Origin: Phylloscopus collybita
Taxonomy: Eukaryota; Chordata; Aves; Passeriformes; Phylloscopidae
Length of the DNA stretch: 64,000 nt
Direction of reading: 5' to 3'
Assembly: GCA_027886175.1 (NCBI GenBank)
Contig: JAJNNQ010000018.1
Span: 14,861,001 to 14,925,000 of the forward strand
Part shown: piece after piece, positions 12,309 to 26,039 of the stretch
Position numbering within the stretch: the stretch's first letter is position 1
How the letters are laid out: every line of letters starts with the position of its first letter
Translations under genes and position numbers: made by a program
The notes under the pieces: model-generated
What the model was told of the DNA's origin: nothing
What the model saw: only the letters and a program-made list of their open reading frames with translations
Databases searched by the model: none

Positions 12309-12911
12309 TTTTGGAACAACAAGGAACAGAAAGAAAACTGCTGTGGAAGGAACTGCAAGGAGCTGCAGCTATTCATAGCAAACATACAGCATCAGGTGCC
12401 ATTCACCTCCTCTCTAGTTGTCAAATATGCATGTGAAATATATTTTTAAGTGTGTGTGTGTATATTACTGGGAAGAGCAGGGGGGTGCAGACTGTCTGCA
12501 TTACGCTTGCACAGTGCTCAGCACAACAGAGGCTCAGTTCTCCCATGATTTCTGAAAGCTATCTTCATTAACACATTCTTCAAGTCTCACAACAGCAACA
12601 ACAGACCCACTGCACAGCAGATGCCCACTCTTCTTTGTATCACAGGCAAATTCTTCTCCCCACGTTGAACACATGGCACACTTATAAAAGCTGTTCTTCC
12701 ACACAGAAGCTTCAGACTTTGTGCTTTCATAGTGGTTCTTACTAGGTCTTCATGAGAAGGTGTTTTTTTAGGACATTTACTTTTCTAAGAAACGGTAATT
12801 TTCTAGTTACCATTGGTTACCTTGTGTTCTTGTGGTATGACAATTCTTGGACAGGGATGGTTATGACTACCCCCTAGTGTCTCTCACAAGCTCTTGATCT
12901 AGATTTAATAT
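12309..12911. other. Unique non-coding DNA with a short TG repeat
   Basis: About 600 bp between the A/C tract and the long CR1. It contains a (TG)n run at about 12451-12462. Nothing else was recognised. Confidence 0.45.
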
Positions 12912-14060
12912 AGATTCATACAATGTTATGGGTTGGAAGGACCTTAAAGATCATCTAGACCCAACCTCCCTTGCTGTGGGCAGGCAGATCTCCCACCAGA
13001 CCAGGTTGTTCAAGGACTTATCCAACCTGGCCTTGAATACTGGCAGGATTGGGGCGTCCAAAACCTCCCTGTGCAAGCTGTTCCAGTGTCTCACCACCCT
13101 CTTGGTAAAAAATTTCTTCCTAATATCTAATCAGAGCATCCCCTTTTTCAGTTTGTACCCACTACTCTTTGTTCTATCACTACAGTTCCCCAACAAAGAA
13201 CCCCTTTTTGGCTTCCCTGTAGGCCCCCTTCTGGGAAGGGGGAAGGTGCTGGAAGGTTGCTGGGAGTTCTCCATGCAGCTTTCTCTTCTCCAGGCTGACC
13301 AGCCCCAATTTTCTCAGTCTGTCTTTGTGTAGGGGAGGTGCTCCAGTCCTCTTATCAACTTCATGGCCTCCTCTGGACTTGCTCCAACAGTTCCACGTCC
13401 TTCTTGTACTGGGGACACCAGAACTGTACACAGCACTCCAGGTGGGGTCTCACAAGAGCAGGATGAGAGGGGAAAATCCCCTCCCTTGACCTGCTGCCCA
13501 CACTCCTTTGGCTGCAGCCCAGGACATGTTTGGGTGTCTGGGCTGTGAGCACATTTGCCAGCTCATGTTGAGCTTTTTATCACCGACTGCCCCCAAGTCT
13601 TTCTCCTCAGGCTGCTCTCAGTCACTTCTCTGCCCAGCCTGTGGGTGTGCCTGGGATTGCCACAACCCAGCCACAGGACCTTGCACTGACTCTACTGAAC
13701 TTCAAGGGGTTTGCATTGACCTTCCTGTCCAGGTCCCTCTGGATGGCATCCCATCCCTCCAGTGTGTCAGCTGCACCACACAGCCTGGTGTTGCCAAGCA
13801 GATTTCCTGAGGGTTCACTTGATCCCACTGTTCATGTCACCAACAAAGATGTTGAATAGTATTGCCCCAGTACCAACCCCTGAGGGACACTACTCATCAC
13901 TGGTCTTCATCTGGACAATGACCCATTGACCACAGCTCTTTGTGTGTGACCATGCAGCCAGTTCTTTGTCTACTGAGTGGTCCATCCACCAAACCCATGT
14001 GTCTCCAATTTAAAGAGAAAGACATCATGACGGGACAAGTGTTAAATATTTTGCAGGTGA
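12912..14060 (-). mobile_element. CR1 LINE, 3' part with ORF2 C-terminal remains
   Basis: Longest CR1 in the window, about 1.15 kb on the minus strand. Read on plus, it opens with GGGTTGGAAGGACCTTAAAG and GATCATCTAGACCCAACCTC, the reversed 3' UTR, then runs back into the end of ORF2. Minus-strand frames show fragments of the CR1 reverse transcriptase C-terminal region: ADTLEGWDAIQRDLD (about 13622-13828), ALVRPHLECCVQFW (about 13361-13552) and LRKLGLVSLEKRKLHGEL (about 13180-13431). They lie in different frames, so at least two frameshifts separate them. The endonuclease and the catalytic polymerase core are absent. It is 5' truncated and immobile. Confidence 0.93.
13180..13828 (-). pseudogene. 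Frameshifted CR1 ORF2 (reverse transcriptase C-terminus)
   Basis: Degenerate coding remnant within the CR1 copy. In CR1 ORF2 the block containing DTLEG...RDLD precedes the SRSRE...LVRPHLE...QYKKD block, which is followed by the LRELGL-like segment and the tail. Here the same order is kept on the minus strand from about 13770 down to about 13250, but the reading frame changes between blocks. The YxDD catalytic motif lies further upstream in a complete element and is not present. In life this enzyme primes reverse transcription at the target site; this copy cannot encode it. Confidence 0.85.
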
Positions 14061-17000
14061 AAGACCATGTGCAGGGGCAAAAAATTAAAAAAAAATCTCA
14101 ACTTTGTCTTTATGTTTAACCACTTGCATGGCTGGAGGAAAATTACCAGAAAAAATACTCTAGACCAAAAAATCTCCAGAGCTGACACCATTCTGTTCTT
14201 TGGACACACACTGATCTAACTCATATTAAGCAAACTTAAGTAATAAGAAATGACCCCTGTGGGACAGTGTGATCAGATGAGTAGCAAGAATTTGGTGTTT
14301 TTTGAATTATTGTATTTATTACATTGGTTGTGTGATCTCTCTCACACAAGCTAATGATGCAAATGCATTGCAGTTCAATGCAACACAGGGACTATCCCTG
14401 TTGGAAAAGCCTCATTTAAAATATGCTGGCTAAGATCTTGTAGCCCTTGGTTGCATTGGGAATGCACAGCTTCAAATTAGCTCCAAAAATGCCGTACAAG
14501 AAAACCAGCATCATCATGTTTACCACACTTTGCTGAGGCTTGGAGTGACTTTGTGCTTGCTGTTGCATTTCAAAGCATACCTTTTGGTTTAAAGTCCTGT
14601 TTCCTGAATGCTTTCAGATATTTTCCACGCTGTTGGCAAGCTCAAGGGTATGAGAATTAAGAGGTATTTATTATCTTGTGAAACACCTAACTTTACCTCA
14701 GGCTTTTACAGAAAGAAGATAAGAGCTGAGTTCCTACAGAACATTTTCAAAGGCTGCTGACAATTTGTTTCATATTTCTAAATTGACTTTTAAAAGGCAC
14801 TCCTTGAAAGTAACATCCTATTTTCCTTGACATCTCCACAAAAGTTTATAAGAGCAACAAGAGCAAAAGAAATTACTGAGCACGATTCTGCTTGATGTCT
14901 TAACTCCCTGCATCACAACCAAAATTTTATAATTTTTTAAAAAGTGCAAGTTTATTTTGGTATAGAAAGATGCCACTACCCTTGCCAGTCAGGGTTGCAG
15001 ACTGAGGATCAATGGTGATATACTTTACTGTTTGAAATTAAGGGCAGTGGCCAGAAGTAATCACCTTACCACTTCCTAACCACTTAATGCATCAGCTAAA
15101 CCTTGCTAACTGCCCATCTGAGTATTATTACAAGTAATACTTGAGATGTGTTTCAGCCCAAATTCTGCAAATGAAAACAGTTGTACAAGAGGCATAAAAT
15201 GCCAATAAAATCTGCTCAAATTTTAAGGACCAGGCTCAAAATAAATTAAAAAATTGCCAAAAAGTTCTGAGTTTTCCTACTTGCCTCCTGGTATTGTTTA
15301 GATTTTGTGGGGTTTTTTCTAAATCCCCCTAAAATATTTTCACTTTCTTTTCTCTTAAACTCTATATACTGAAGTCACACTCTTTAATGTAAGAACACCA
15401 AGATGCTTGAATTTTCATTCAAGAAGAGTGATTAGCAAAAAGCTATTTATTATCATGAGGTTTTATGTGAAAGTGTAGAAACTATAAATGCAACACACAG
15501 CAACATTTTAGCAGCACGTAGTTCACCAAAGTCATATGTGAATGGGCAATAGAAATAGTAGCACTTAGAACAACAGCAGAGAACAACAACAACAGAGGAC
15601 TAAAATCCACAAAAAAGCATGGCTTTTATTGCCTGGGTTTAAGGGATTTTAAAAGTAAAAGCAAGGCTGGTTTTAATAAGTTGAGGTTCTAGTTCACAGA
15701 AAGTCTCTGAAAAAACTTTGGGTGAACATTATCAATTTGTATTTCCACAGAAATAGATGGCAAATCAAAGACAAACTGCAGTTACCAAGGAGAAAAGGCA
15801 GTTTCAGACTCTGGGACACAACCTGAATTTACATCCACAGACATTCACCAAAATCAGGTTTAGGATCATGAACTTGACTACCCAGGCAAGAAGACACAGA
15901 GGTAGGCTCCACCAGCATGATCTACATTAACAAGTCTTTTCAGGCCCTTGGAAATCTTTTTCTTTCAGGAAGGAAGTCTTAAATTACACTTACAAGACAA
16001 TTAATGACCATAAACTTCTGAGTGGCCTGAGATAACCCTATTAAAAAACACCAGCTATTTAACATTGTTGCTTTAATGGTGTCACTGGTTATATGTCAGC
16101 ATAATCGATGCTCTGCCACTTTAACTTAATAAGTAGTGTAATTGATGCATTATTACTTTAATTCTTCTTCATTATGAAGGTTATTAAGGTCCACTGTAAG
16201 TTAGAGTAATTGGACATTTCAATTGAATGGCTAAGGAGTTTGGAAATAAATAGCTCCAGGATCTAGCATTGATGCTTACCTTTGAAATGTGCACAAGATT
16301 TATATACATAAAAAATGGATTGGCTTTGTCAGGGGTGGAGAGGAGAAAAAATATGAAAATAAGATGGTGTTTAACTTTATGGATGCTATTTCATTTAAGT
16401 TTGCAATCCATCTCATTTGCTCTTTTGTAAACCTCCATGAGTTTCTAAGCACTTTAGAAATCCTGCATGTCTGAAAGACTGTGACATAGGGATGTACTTT
16501 TCCATTTTTTACAGATGGTTCCACACTGCAAGAACTACAGGTATTGCAGGTAAAGGTCTGCCTCCCTTTGCACTGCAAGTAAAGATAACCTTGTCCTGTC
16601 CATACTCTGCCTGACCAAAAGCAGAGTGACCAGGGGTACCACACCCAAGGCACCCCACTAATGCAGTCATGTGTGTCCAGACCTGATCACTTGTAGCTCC
16701 ACAACTTACCTACACTGCACTATGGTCTCAAATATTTACCATCCTCTGCAACATGTAGGAGACCAGATCAGTCATGTGTTTCAAATTGCACCCTCAGAAA
16801 GGCAGCAGACTCTGGTGGGTGCAGAATGAGTGAGTGCTGCACAAACTTGACTGAGTGCCATGCAGCCATGAGGACACCAGCTAAATATTGAAGCCACCAG
16901 GTTTCCAAGACTTATTGTTACAACTTTTATGGCAAACCAGAATGAAGCAGCAGTTGCAGCATGAAAGACTGTCAGTAACAGTATCCTTACTGAAAACTTT

Positions 17001-20000
17001 TGTGCTTAATCCCATTTCATTTAGAAAAGGAGATTTTACAGGTTGATTCTCATTTGAAGAGACAACCCTGCCATGGGGGATTTCAGCGGCAGCATTGAAG
17101 AAGTGGAAGACAGGAAAAAATGAAAGAATCTTCTTGATTGAGAGATGAAAGACTTTCAAATTAATCATCTTCTGTTGCTAACACTGAACTGGAAGGACCT
17201 TCTTGGCATCTATGGGGAAGAAAAGCAGTGTCTTTCCACTGCCCCCTGATTTTTTAATGTCCCACTAGTAGTCCTCCTAGACTTTAAGAAAGAACACAGC
17301 AGACAGCTTATACAGCTAAAGGGCATGGGTCATTGTATTGAGAGAAGGCTGCCTCTCAGGATGATCTCAAAAAATGGTTTGGAACAAATAAATAATAGGG
17401 TTTGATCCCACAGGTAAGACTCTTTGTAAGTTACTTTACAATACTAAATGTTCTGTCTCCATCTATTGCTCTGTGGCAAGAGAATGAGGAAGAGGCACAA
17501 CCATATTATCTAAGGAAGCAGTGAGACTGGATGAGATAAATTAGTATCTGTATCATAATGCTAATGAAGTCACTGATGAGTCAGGAATTAAGCTGAACAA
17601 ATGAAAAATGATTATTTTTCATTCTTCATGCTAAAGTAATTGGCATGTTAAATCACATATGCAGAGAAAATGTTGCAGACTGTTTGCAGTCATAAATGTG
17701 GTTCTTGGTAACTAAACTGTCATAAATGTTGCTTTTATACATGACTGGACTCACAGTTTTGCAAATTTTGAGTCAGGCCATCCAACAGTTGTAGAACCAT
17801 CATACAGTAAATAAGAAGAGTATATATTTTACAGTATTTCTATACACTGCAAGAACAGGTTAATATTCCTGGTGAAGCAATAATTCATAGAAAGGTACAA
17901 CACAATGGAGACAGCAGACCATAAGTGCAGAAGATGGGCTACATGTAGTATACCCAGGTCTTCCCCTGAAGCTTGCACATCATTGCTACAAAAGGTTTCA
18001 TTATTTTTTTAATGTGCTTTTTACTATGATTTTTAATCCTTTACTGACTATAAATATAACATTTCATCTGCACAGCTTACAGGAACACATCTACCTCTTT
18101 AAAATAAATGCTTTGCAAGGTCTTTCATCAACATGTACTTCATCTTTCGCAATTGTGAATTTGCATTAACACACACTAGCAATTGCATTTTAGGACTGAT
18201 TGATACCAGTTCTTAAGCCATTTTTAAATGTGTCCTCTACTTTTCTGACAGCCAAAAGAGCTTTCCCTATTCCTATCCTCTCAGAAACTAGTTCCCAAAC
18301 ACTCCTTGGTGCAAGTAGGGAGATTGAGAAGTACTCCAGTTCAGTTACAAATAACTTGGATTACATCCTTGTACCACAGGTCCCTGAGGTTATCAGAAGA
18401 CTATTTTGTCTAATTGATAAATGGCAGAGATAACTAGCTCACTGTGGCAATGGAGATTTATTTGGAACATCTAAAACAGCCTAACTCTGTGTGTGCTGGG
18501 TGGTCAAGCAGATTGCAACAGCATTCAGTTACCCAATAGACATGGCTGAAATGTGAAACCTATTTCAACAGAAAAGGTTTCTTTGAAATTTCTTGGCTTA
18601 ATATTCAGCTTGCATGGTCTAGGTCTCTGCAGGCATCACAGGTGGGGTAAAAAGGAACATTCCTATTGGTGACATGAAGAGATCCCCTTTTCCATCTTGG
18701 TTCTCTTGCCAAGGTTATCTCAGTACATCTCATTTTGTGACTTTATATGGGCAATGGAGATTGGTGACAGATATTTTTTTTCCAGTGATGACTCTGTGTA
18801 AGACTATATTTCAGGAAGACCGTAGGGTGTGGTTTAAAAGGGATATCTGCATTACTACCATCAAATCATCTTCAGATGATCAAACAGACCTGAAAGTATG
18901 TGTGACTTTCTGAATATTTTGGTGCTTAATTTATGCAAAAGTAGAAAGTAAATATTGGCCACACCCTGTCAATCTGCTAAGGAGTTCAAAGAGGCTGAAA
19001 TGCCTCTTCCAGCAGTGCATGGAACAATCTCAGGTTATAATCATATTCGTATCAGACTGCATAAAAACAAGAATTTGTTAACACTGTGAGAGTCTAAGTC
19101 AGCTCAAAAACTTACTCATTCTATTCTAGTCAGACTTGTTCCAAGAGCTTCTGAAAACAAGGACATGGTGCTACTTTTTGTTCCCCCAAGACAAAGCACA
19201 CCAAGTGGCTATGTAAGCAATTAATTTCATTATAGAATTAACATCTCCCACTAAGCATTTTGGGAAGAATCCTACCACAAAAACTAGCACAACAGCAATA
19301 AGAACTGCTGGTTGACTTCAGCTTTTTGTAGTCTCATTGCTCTATTTACTGGGTCATCTTTCATCTTCTGTATGCCACAGGAATATTGAGTAAGTTAAAA
19401 AAATTCAACTTTCCAGGAACTTGTGCATATATTGTAGGATCTCAACCACTGAATTTACACCAAGGGAAAATATTAACCCCAGAGTTACATAAAGCTGGGG
19501 TTAGGGAGCTGCCCACTTGCAACAAGAAGAATGCATCTGGAGCTATCTTCTCCAGTAGAGGCCTCTTGACTTGTTTGGCTCATCCAAAAAAGATTCTTCA
19601 AAATACTGTTTCTAAAACTCTAAAATTACTCTGCAGGTAGTCACACAAGAAAAGAAAAAACAGAGAGACATAAAAGCTGTTAACTGTTTATGTCTAAACC
19701 AGACCAATAGATCATAACTATTAGAGGGGAAAGAAAGAATCAGGTGGTAGTCAAAAGAGTATATAACAGGACAGTAAAAATATTTCCATCTGCGAAATTA
19801 TAGAGCTACAAGAGCTTTAACTTTAGTGTGGTGGAATTTTCCTCCAATATTTCTATAGCGAATTTCAGATTTTCCCCGAAAACTACATTTGTAAGTTAAA
19901 CATAGTTGTGGTTTATCTCACTTCATGTTTCAGGGAGATTTTGGGAGCAGTGGAGTCTAAGCACAGACCCAAGCCCTCAGCAAGGACTGGGCCAGCGTAG

Positions 20001-21136
20001 GAAGGAGTAGGGAGCACTGGGAGAAGCATTCTCAGAAACACACTCTGCCTTACTCTTACAGGGTTTTAGTTTTCTGTTGATGAGGATTTGAAGCTGCTCT
20101 AGTTTTCCAGCATGTACATATAAGCATAACCCTGTGGTTCAAGATAAAATGCTTCAAACAGGACTTCATGTCATTTCCTGCTGAAGGGTAAAGGACCAGC
20201 AAAACCTTGCAGCATGAGTCAAGTCTGGTTTTATAAATGCAGCTAACAAAGGAGTGAATCCCCTCTGACAAGTGCGTGAGGTGTTTGTGCTAGACAAATT
20301 AGAGGTACAAAGCCGTGTGTTTAATTCTGACTGAAAGCAATTGAGAGGTACAAATTATACCAAAGGAACTTGCTAAATTGAAGGGAAGGCAGGAAAGAGA
20401 CTCAAAAAAACAAGACTAAAATGACCTCCACACAATGACAGTTGAGAGATAAAAACTTGGCAGTTTGGAAGGGGGAAAAGGAACAAGGCAGGCAGGGGGA
20501 CAGGCAGATAAGCAGCCTGGAAGTTTTAATGGATAACTTGTTTTTGAGAACACAAAAGCCCTGCTGCCATGCCTTCTTGGATTATTTCCAGTGTTACAGA
20601 TGAACCTATAGCTTAGTGAACACAAAAGCCAGGACATTTTTTTTGTTCCTCCTCTTCTTTTTAGCACAAAGGAAGACAGCAATCATGTCAGGAAAGATTT
20701 GGTGGCTTTAATTGAGCTGTGGTTGTATCCTTTTCTGTGTTTTCTATCATGTCAATTTTCCAAGTGGCCATCAAGTTTTTGTCAGCTGAAGCAACCAAGT
20801 ATACAAGGGTGACATTTAGAATAGCTCCAGGATTTGCCTCCCTCCTGGCAGCACTATCAAGAAGGGCTTTAAGCGTGCTTAAGTTGACTTTAAATCAAGA
20901 TGTCAGTTTTGAAATCAGGCTGTCTTTGGCGTTCTTGTCAATAATGCTGAATTTGACTTAAGCCCCATACACCTTCATGCATTAACCAGCCAGTATTTGA
21001 AGCTATGTTTCTCTGATACATATCACAATTTCTTGTCCTTTACTCAGGATTTGGGACATTTACAGTCTGATAGTGTGACATTTGTTTTCCCTTCTCTTGT
21101 AATGGGAAAGCCAAACGCTTGCTCTTGCATGGGCAA
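14061..21136. other. Unique AT-rich non-coding DNA
   Basis: About 7 kb with no recognisable transposable element or exon. It includes the motif-rich stretch 15990-16260, described separately, and a stretch near 17530-17690 containing CTGATGAGTCAGGAATTAAG, which holds an AP-1/Maf-like core. Open frames are at chance length (at most 117 codons). Confidence 0.45.
15990..16260. promoter_or_regulatory. Possible conserved non-coding element
   Basis: A compact stretch unusually rich in developmental transcription-factor-like cores: TTAATGACC, CCATAAAC, ACATTGTTG (SOX-like), AATCGATG, GTAATTGATGCATTATTAC (POU/HOX/PBX-like), GTAATTGG and CAATTGAATGG. It has no homopolymer noise or repeat signature. 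Such homeodomain-rich texture is common in deeply conserved enhancers, but it can arise by chance in AT-rich DNA. The assignment rests on texture alone. Confidence 0.25.
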
Positions 21137-21430
21137 GCAGTGGTAGGACAATGGGGAGTAGCTTTATGATGAAAGAGGTTAGATTTAGATTTCAACTGGA
21201 TATTAGGAAGAAATTCTTTACAGTGAGGGTGGTGAATAACCTGTCTGGAACAGATTGCCCAGAGAAGTTGTGCATGCCCCATCCCTTCAATTTTTCAAGA
21301 CCAGGCTTGAGGCTGTGAATAATCTGGTCTAGTGGAATGTGTCCCTGCCCATGGCAGGAGAATCTGAATGAAACGATCTTTACAGTCCCTTTTCACTCTC
21401 TTCCAATGCAAATCATTCTATGATTCTATG
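21137..21430 (+). mobile_element. CR1 LINE fragment with intact 3' terminus
   Basis: Plus-strand CR1 3' end. GGTAGGACAATGGGGAGTAG, TTCAACTGGATATTAGGAAG, TTTACAGTGAGGGTGGTGAA, AGATTGCCCAGAGAAG and GTCTAGTGGAATGTGTCCCT follow the CR1 3' sequence in order. It finishes with two copies of ATTCTATG (21415-21422 and 21423-21430), the octamer microsatellite that defines CR1 3' ends. The copy is about 290 bp, 5' truncated and non-coding. Confidence 0.93.
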
Positions 21431-23177
21431 AAACATTTTTGAGTTTGAATTTCAGGGGGAAGGAGGGGGCACAGGGAGAGAGGAGATAATGTTGCATCAG
21501 AATGAAGTCATAACAAAAAGTGAAGATATATGAGTCTTTGCATAACTGTGTTTATGTATCTTTGTGTCTATTCTGTGGCAGAGTTGAATGCAAAATGGCT
21601 TCCCATGGCCAAACATCTATGGTCATTTTATGTGTTGGTTGTGAGATGCTCACAATCCATAAAGGCCAAAAAAAAACCCCCCAAAATAATCCAGGTGTTC
21701 TCTGTAGCAAACAGCTGCTAGCTGGACAGAGAAGGCAAAGGTACAGGATTACTCCTCTTTCCTCTTTCATTAGTTCAGGGCATTATAGAACCACAAAAGT
21801 AGTTTGTTATCACAGGAGTTTTGGGGCAAAGTCCAAAACACAACTTTAAGGTTTAGCTTTTAGATCATAGCAAAAGCCCTGACCAGAACTCCACTTTGGG
21901 AGCTCTGCTTCAACCCATAAGGAATATAGCAGCAGCAGCTGTGAAATGTGGTTTCTGAGTTACCTTTCAGAAGTCAGATATGTGAAGACCTCAGCTATCC
22001 AACTGAGGATTTGGGCTCACTTCTATACCTTTTTATACCTTTTGCATTAAACACTGTAAAGAAATATTTCAAAGTTTCTCAATTGTCGTAAGCTGGCACT
22101 GAAGTCAATGAAACCAAGACAGTTCAGCCTGAATACACAAACTGCACTTTTGACTCATGTATAAGAGACAATTATCTAAATTAAGGGAGAATAAAGGGGG
22201 ACAACCAGTAGCTATTGCAGAACCTCTCCCACATGGAGACAGGAAGAGCATTTTACAGGGGAGCTGTTCTAGAACAGTCATCACTCAATACATTTATACT
22301 GCAACAACTTGGTACAGGCAAACTTCTAAAGCAAGAAATTAGCAATCATTGTGAACAGAACTTGAACATTGTTTCTGTTCTTGATTGAAAACAATGAACT
22401 AAGAATATTTGTTTTGCTATACATTTGTCTCATTCCAGAATACCCAAGAGTATTTCAGAATATATGGAACCTCAAGTACAGACAAGCACTCTGGAAAAAC
22501 TTCCTTAGAAAGCAAAGAATACCCCACAAATGCATCAAGAAGTAAATCTCATAGAAATAAAATCTAATTATGGTTTAGATTTAGTCAAATCTATAAAAAC
22601 ACTATTTTACCCTCATTTGTAACGAAGAGAAGTTTTAGTCTTTCCCTAGCATAAAGCAGGATATGAATAGGAAGAATCTGTAGTCAAATGGAAGCAACTG
22701 GGAAATAATGTACAAGATAATACATTTAAATAGCAAGCTTAGCATAGCTGCTGTGACAAAAAAAAATTCATCAGAGCTTCATGGAAATATTAAATGACTT
22801 CTCCAGTCACTTTATTTAGTGAATTCACATTAATGTCAGTTTTCTCATCACAACTATTTATGGCAGCTTCTTTCAAAATGATCTCTCAGTATTCTGCAGG
22901 AGTTCTTATCTAAATATAACACCAAATGAGCCCTGAAATAAGTCATGAGACCCAAAGTGACATTATTATTAGGAAAATGCATTTTTAAAGAATCTTATTT
23001 TTCCAACATCCTAAGAGGACAAAAGCTAAAGCAAAGGAATGAAAGATTAAACCATCAATTAACACCATGCAGCACAAGTCAGCACATCAGCCTGAACTAA
23101 GCCTTCTAATACACTCATGTGTATAATAAGCAGAGGGTTAAATTGTCCCAGTCCTGTTCCTTGCTGCAGCAGGAGCA
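21431..23177. other. Unique non-coding DNA
   Basis: AT-rich sequence downstream of the CR1 copy. No feature was recognised. Confidence 0.4.
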
Positions 23178-23246
23178 GAAAAAAAAAGAAAAAAAAAAAA
23201 AGGAAAAAAAAATAAAAGAAATTAAAAAAAAAATAAAATAAAAAGG
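23178..23246 (+). repeat. A-rich low-complexity tract
   Basis: About 70 bp of A runs broken by G and later T (AAAAAGAAAA, AAAATAAAAG, AAAATAAAAT). The purine-rich first half differs from the A/C-only tracts elsewhere in the window. Confidence 0.85.
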
Positions 23247-26039
23247 TAAAGATTTGTTGTTGAACAACTCTCAAAATTGATGTTTGGAGATAGGCAGATT
23301 CAGAGTAAGGATTGTAATGTGGTGCTCTATGTACAGAAACACTCTTAGAATGAAAATTTGTACCCAAGGCAGAGTCAAAAGGAAGGATATATTTTCTTGT
23401 TGCTTTACTGTCTTCTTGCCATTTACTTCAAGTTTTCTCTAATGAAGTTAAGTGGAGATGGGAGCTGGGGTGAAATGATGAATGGTTGAATCTCTGGGGA
23501 GGCAGAAATGCTGCTGATGCAAGCAATGTTTTTATTTACTGACAGGTCTAAAGGAAATTCTGTGTCTGTTGCTGCACAGAAAACTCTCCTTTGTAACAGA
23601 ACGAAGTTTGACAGTAAAGAGTAGCCAGGATAGAGTCTGTGTTCTCCTTGCATCTATCACTCACATGGCAAATAGCACCACACACAAAGATTTTTTTGCT
23701 TTGTGATATAAAGCCATGAAACTTCACTAAACCAGCCCTACGTTCCATATTTAAAGCAAAATATCCTTCATTTTACTGAAATGAGGTTTTTTTGGTGGCC
23801 AGATAGCGTGTTTAACACTCTACTAAGTAAACTGGAATTTAAGCAAGTATAAAAATATGAAAGTTGTCTCTGGCAGTGTGAGACAGCACGAAGTCTTATA
23901 GAAGAAATATAGAAAATTATAGAAGAAGAACGCATGAAGTGAGAATTCACATTTGATAAGATCATGAAAAAGCTGGCAGGCAAAGACCTCAAGAGATTGC
24001 TAAGCACGCACAAGGATGGAATATAAACTATCAATTACACTAAAACAAACAGAAGTTTGCTTACCTTGTACCTAAAATTCTCCAGAGATGGAGATCCTGC
24101 TGTACTCAGCCACCTACTTCACTACTCTGTATTAGAAGGTGGTCAAACTTAGCAGGAACTTAAAAATCTCATTGTATCTCATCATTAAAACCTATTCAAT
24201 TCTTTTTAATCCCTTATACATAAAGCCCTATGAAATTTTTAAAGCTCATTCTTATTTTGAGGTAGTCCTCTGCCCATCTTCCAAAGAGTAGCCATCTCTC
24301 CTCACTATGAACTGATGTCCCAACTTATATTCTCTCAAGGGCAGGAGTTTGGTTTTTTTTGCTAATTGCAAGGCATCATGTGAGCTGGTGGCTCTTTGCC
24401 AAGTAATAATGATGCATTCTCTTGCCATTCTCTCTAGCCATTTAAATTTAACAGACTTTCAAAGTGTCTGGTGTCCACCTGAGCCATGTCAGGTACAGAA
24501 GAGTGAAAACTTTCCTGACAGAATATACAGCTCTGTACTTTTCTGTTGTAAAGTACTGATCCTGCAAATGCCTCCACATTCTGCCACACTACCAGGAAAA
24601 GTATATATACTGCTAATGTGTTTCATTTGGACCATGTGAGCAGCACTTTTGTAATCTCTTGCATGCATATGAGTCCTTTTAAGTGCATTAACTTGATTTA
24701 TAATAAGCAATAACATAATAGGGATATGAGATTCTAAAGTTAAATCAAGGTTTCTTAATAAAGTAAATATTAACTCTGATCATAGATGGGGAGAACTGAA
24801 GCACAAGATACCTCATCTCTAATGACATAATCAATGCAAGCACTAGAGAAATGTGTAATTCTCCAGACTTCTCTTTGCACATCTCCCTGGTGTGGTGTCT
24901 GCCCTTTTAAATTAAGAAAATAAGTCTTTTTAAAATATTGGATTAAGGATTCCTAGCATGCATTTTCATGAGGTAAGAGAAAAATTTGGACTTTAAATTT
25001 CAAATGCACTTAAAAAAATATCTAAAATGCTTTCATAATTTTGAAAAAAAAAATTAAAGCATCCATTTTCATTAGTTGAGATCCATTTTGACTGGAAAAT
25101 AAATATAGCACTACAACTTGTTTCTTAAGGATTTTTATATGACCCTTTAAAATGCAAAAACTTCAGGATCAAGCTATCATTTAATCTCATGATTGTACAG
25201 CTGGGATAAAAATATCAGTGTACTCCCCCATAAAGATACAGTAAGGAAAAAGCATAGCATGGAATTATGTATGGCTGGGTAAATAAAAATTATATTAGTT
25301 CTCCAAAGCAGTCAAAAAATCCCAGGAACAAACACAAAAGCAAAGCAGTGCAGTCCTTAGGGCATAATTTATTTACTGGTTCCCACTGGAAGGTACTGCA
25401 TCCCCTCCCCTGCTCCTTCCTGAGGGGTTTGCAAGGCTGACCCATGCAAAAGGATGTCGAGTGGGCTTCTCCACACCTCGAGGTGAATGATGTCCCTGCA
25501 CAGCAGGCAGACAACAACCAGCATTCCTGCTAAAATAGTCCCAGAAGGGGCTAACTGGACATCATGCAGCATGAATCAACCAATTACTTCTCCCCTAATC
25601 CCTGTTTATCATAAGGCAGAAATATCTGAATTGAAATCTTGGTTAGTGTAAGAGGAAGTGACCAGTGCAGAACAGGATTGCTAGGAGAGAAACAAGCTGA
25701 TGTTTCAGAGGACAGCGCAAATGAGTCAAAGCAGCATGGCAAATTATTTCATTCAGAACTGTAACACAGAGCAAAAGCCATTGCCAGAGGAGGGAGAAAT
25801 AGTTAAAGGATGCTTACAAAAAATGCCTGGCCATAATACCATGTTTTGGAAAATGTTACTGCCCTAGGAGAATTATGGAACTGGACTGTCACAGGACCAG
25901 TTGACACCCAAGTCAGATAAACCCAGAAAAAAATTAAGGAAGGTCTTGGCTGCAATTAATGGAAGAGGATGGCCTGATAAAGAGGAACTCAATTGAAAAA
26001 ATGGAGTATTAGGATTGATCATTTAACTCAAAAATATTG
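23247..26039. other. Unique AT-rich non-coding DNA
   Basis: No transposable element was recognised. The one stretch that differs is 25290-25572, which is GC-richer and holds a minus-strand ATG frame, listed separately. Confidence 0.4.
25369..25572 (-). other. Unassigned 67-codon ATG frame with a hydrophobic segment
   Basis: On the minus strand an ATG at 25572-25570 opens 67 codons, with the hydrophobic stretch TILAGMLVVVCLL near residues 12-24, ending at a TAA embedded in an AATAAA hexamer near 25370. I do not recognise the peptide. A terminal exon, a small-protein gene or chance are all possible. No acceptor site was verified upstream, and chance is the default explanation. Confidence 0.15.

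Noticed and set aside
11957..12436. A 159-codon Lys/Asn/Thr-rich frame and its minus-strand Phe/Val counterparts
   Set aside because: Created by the A/C-only tract 12106-12308. There is no coding signal in the flanks.
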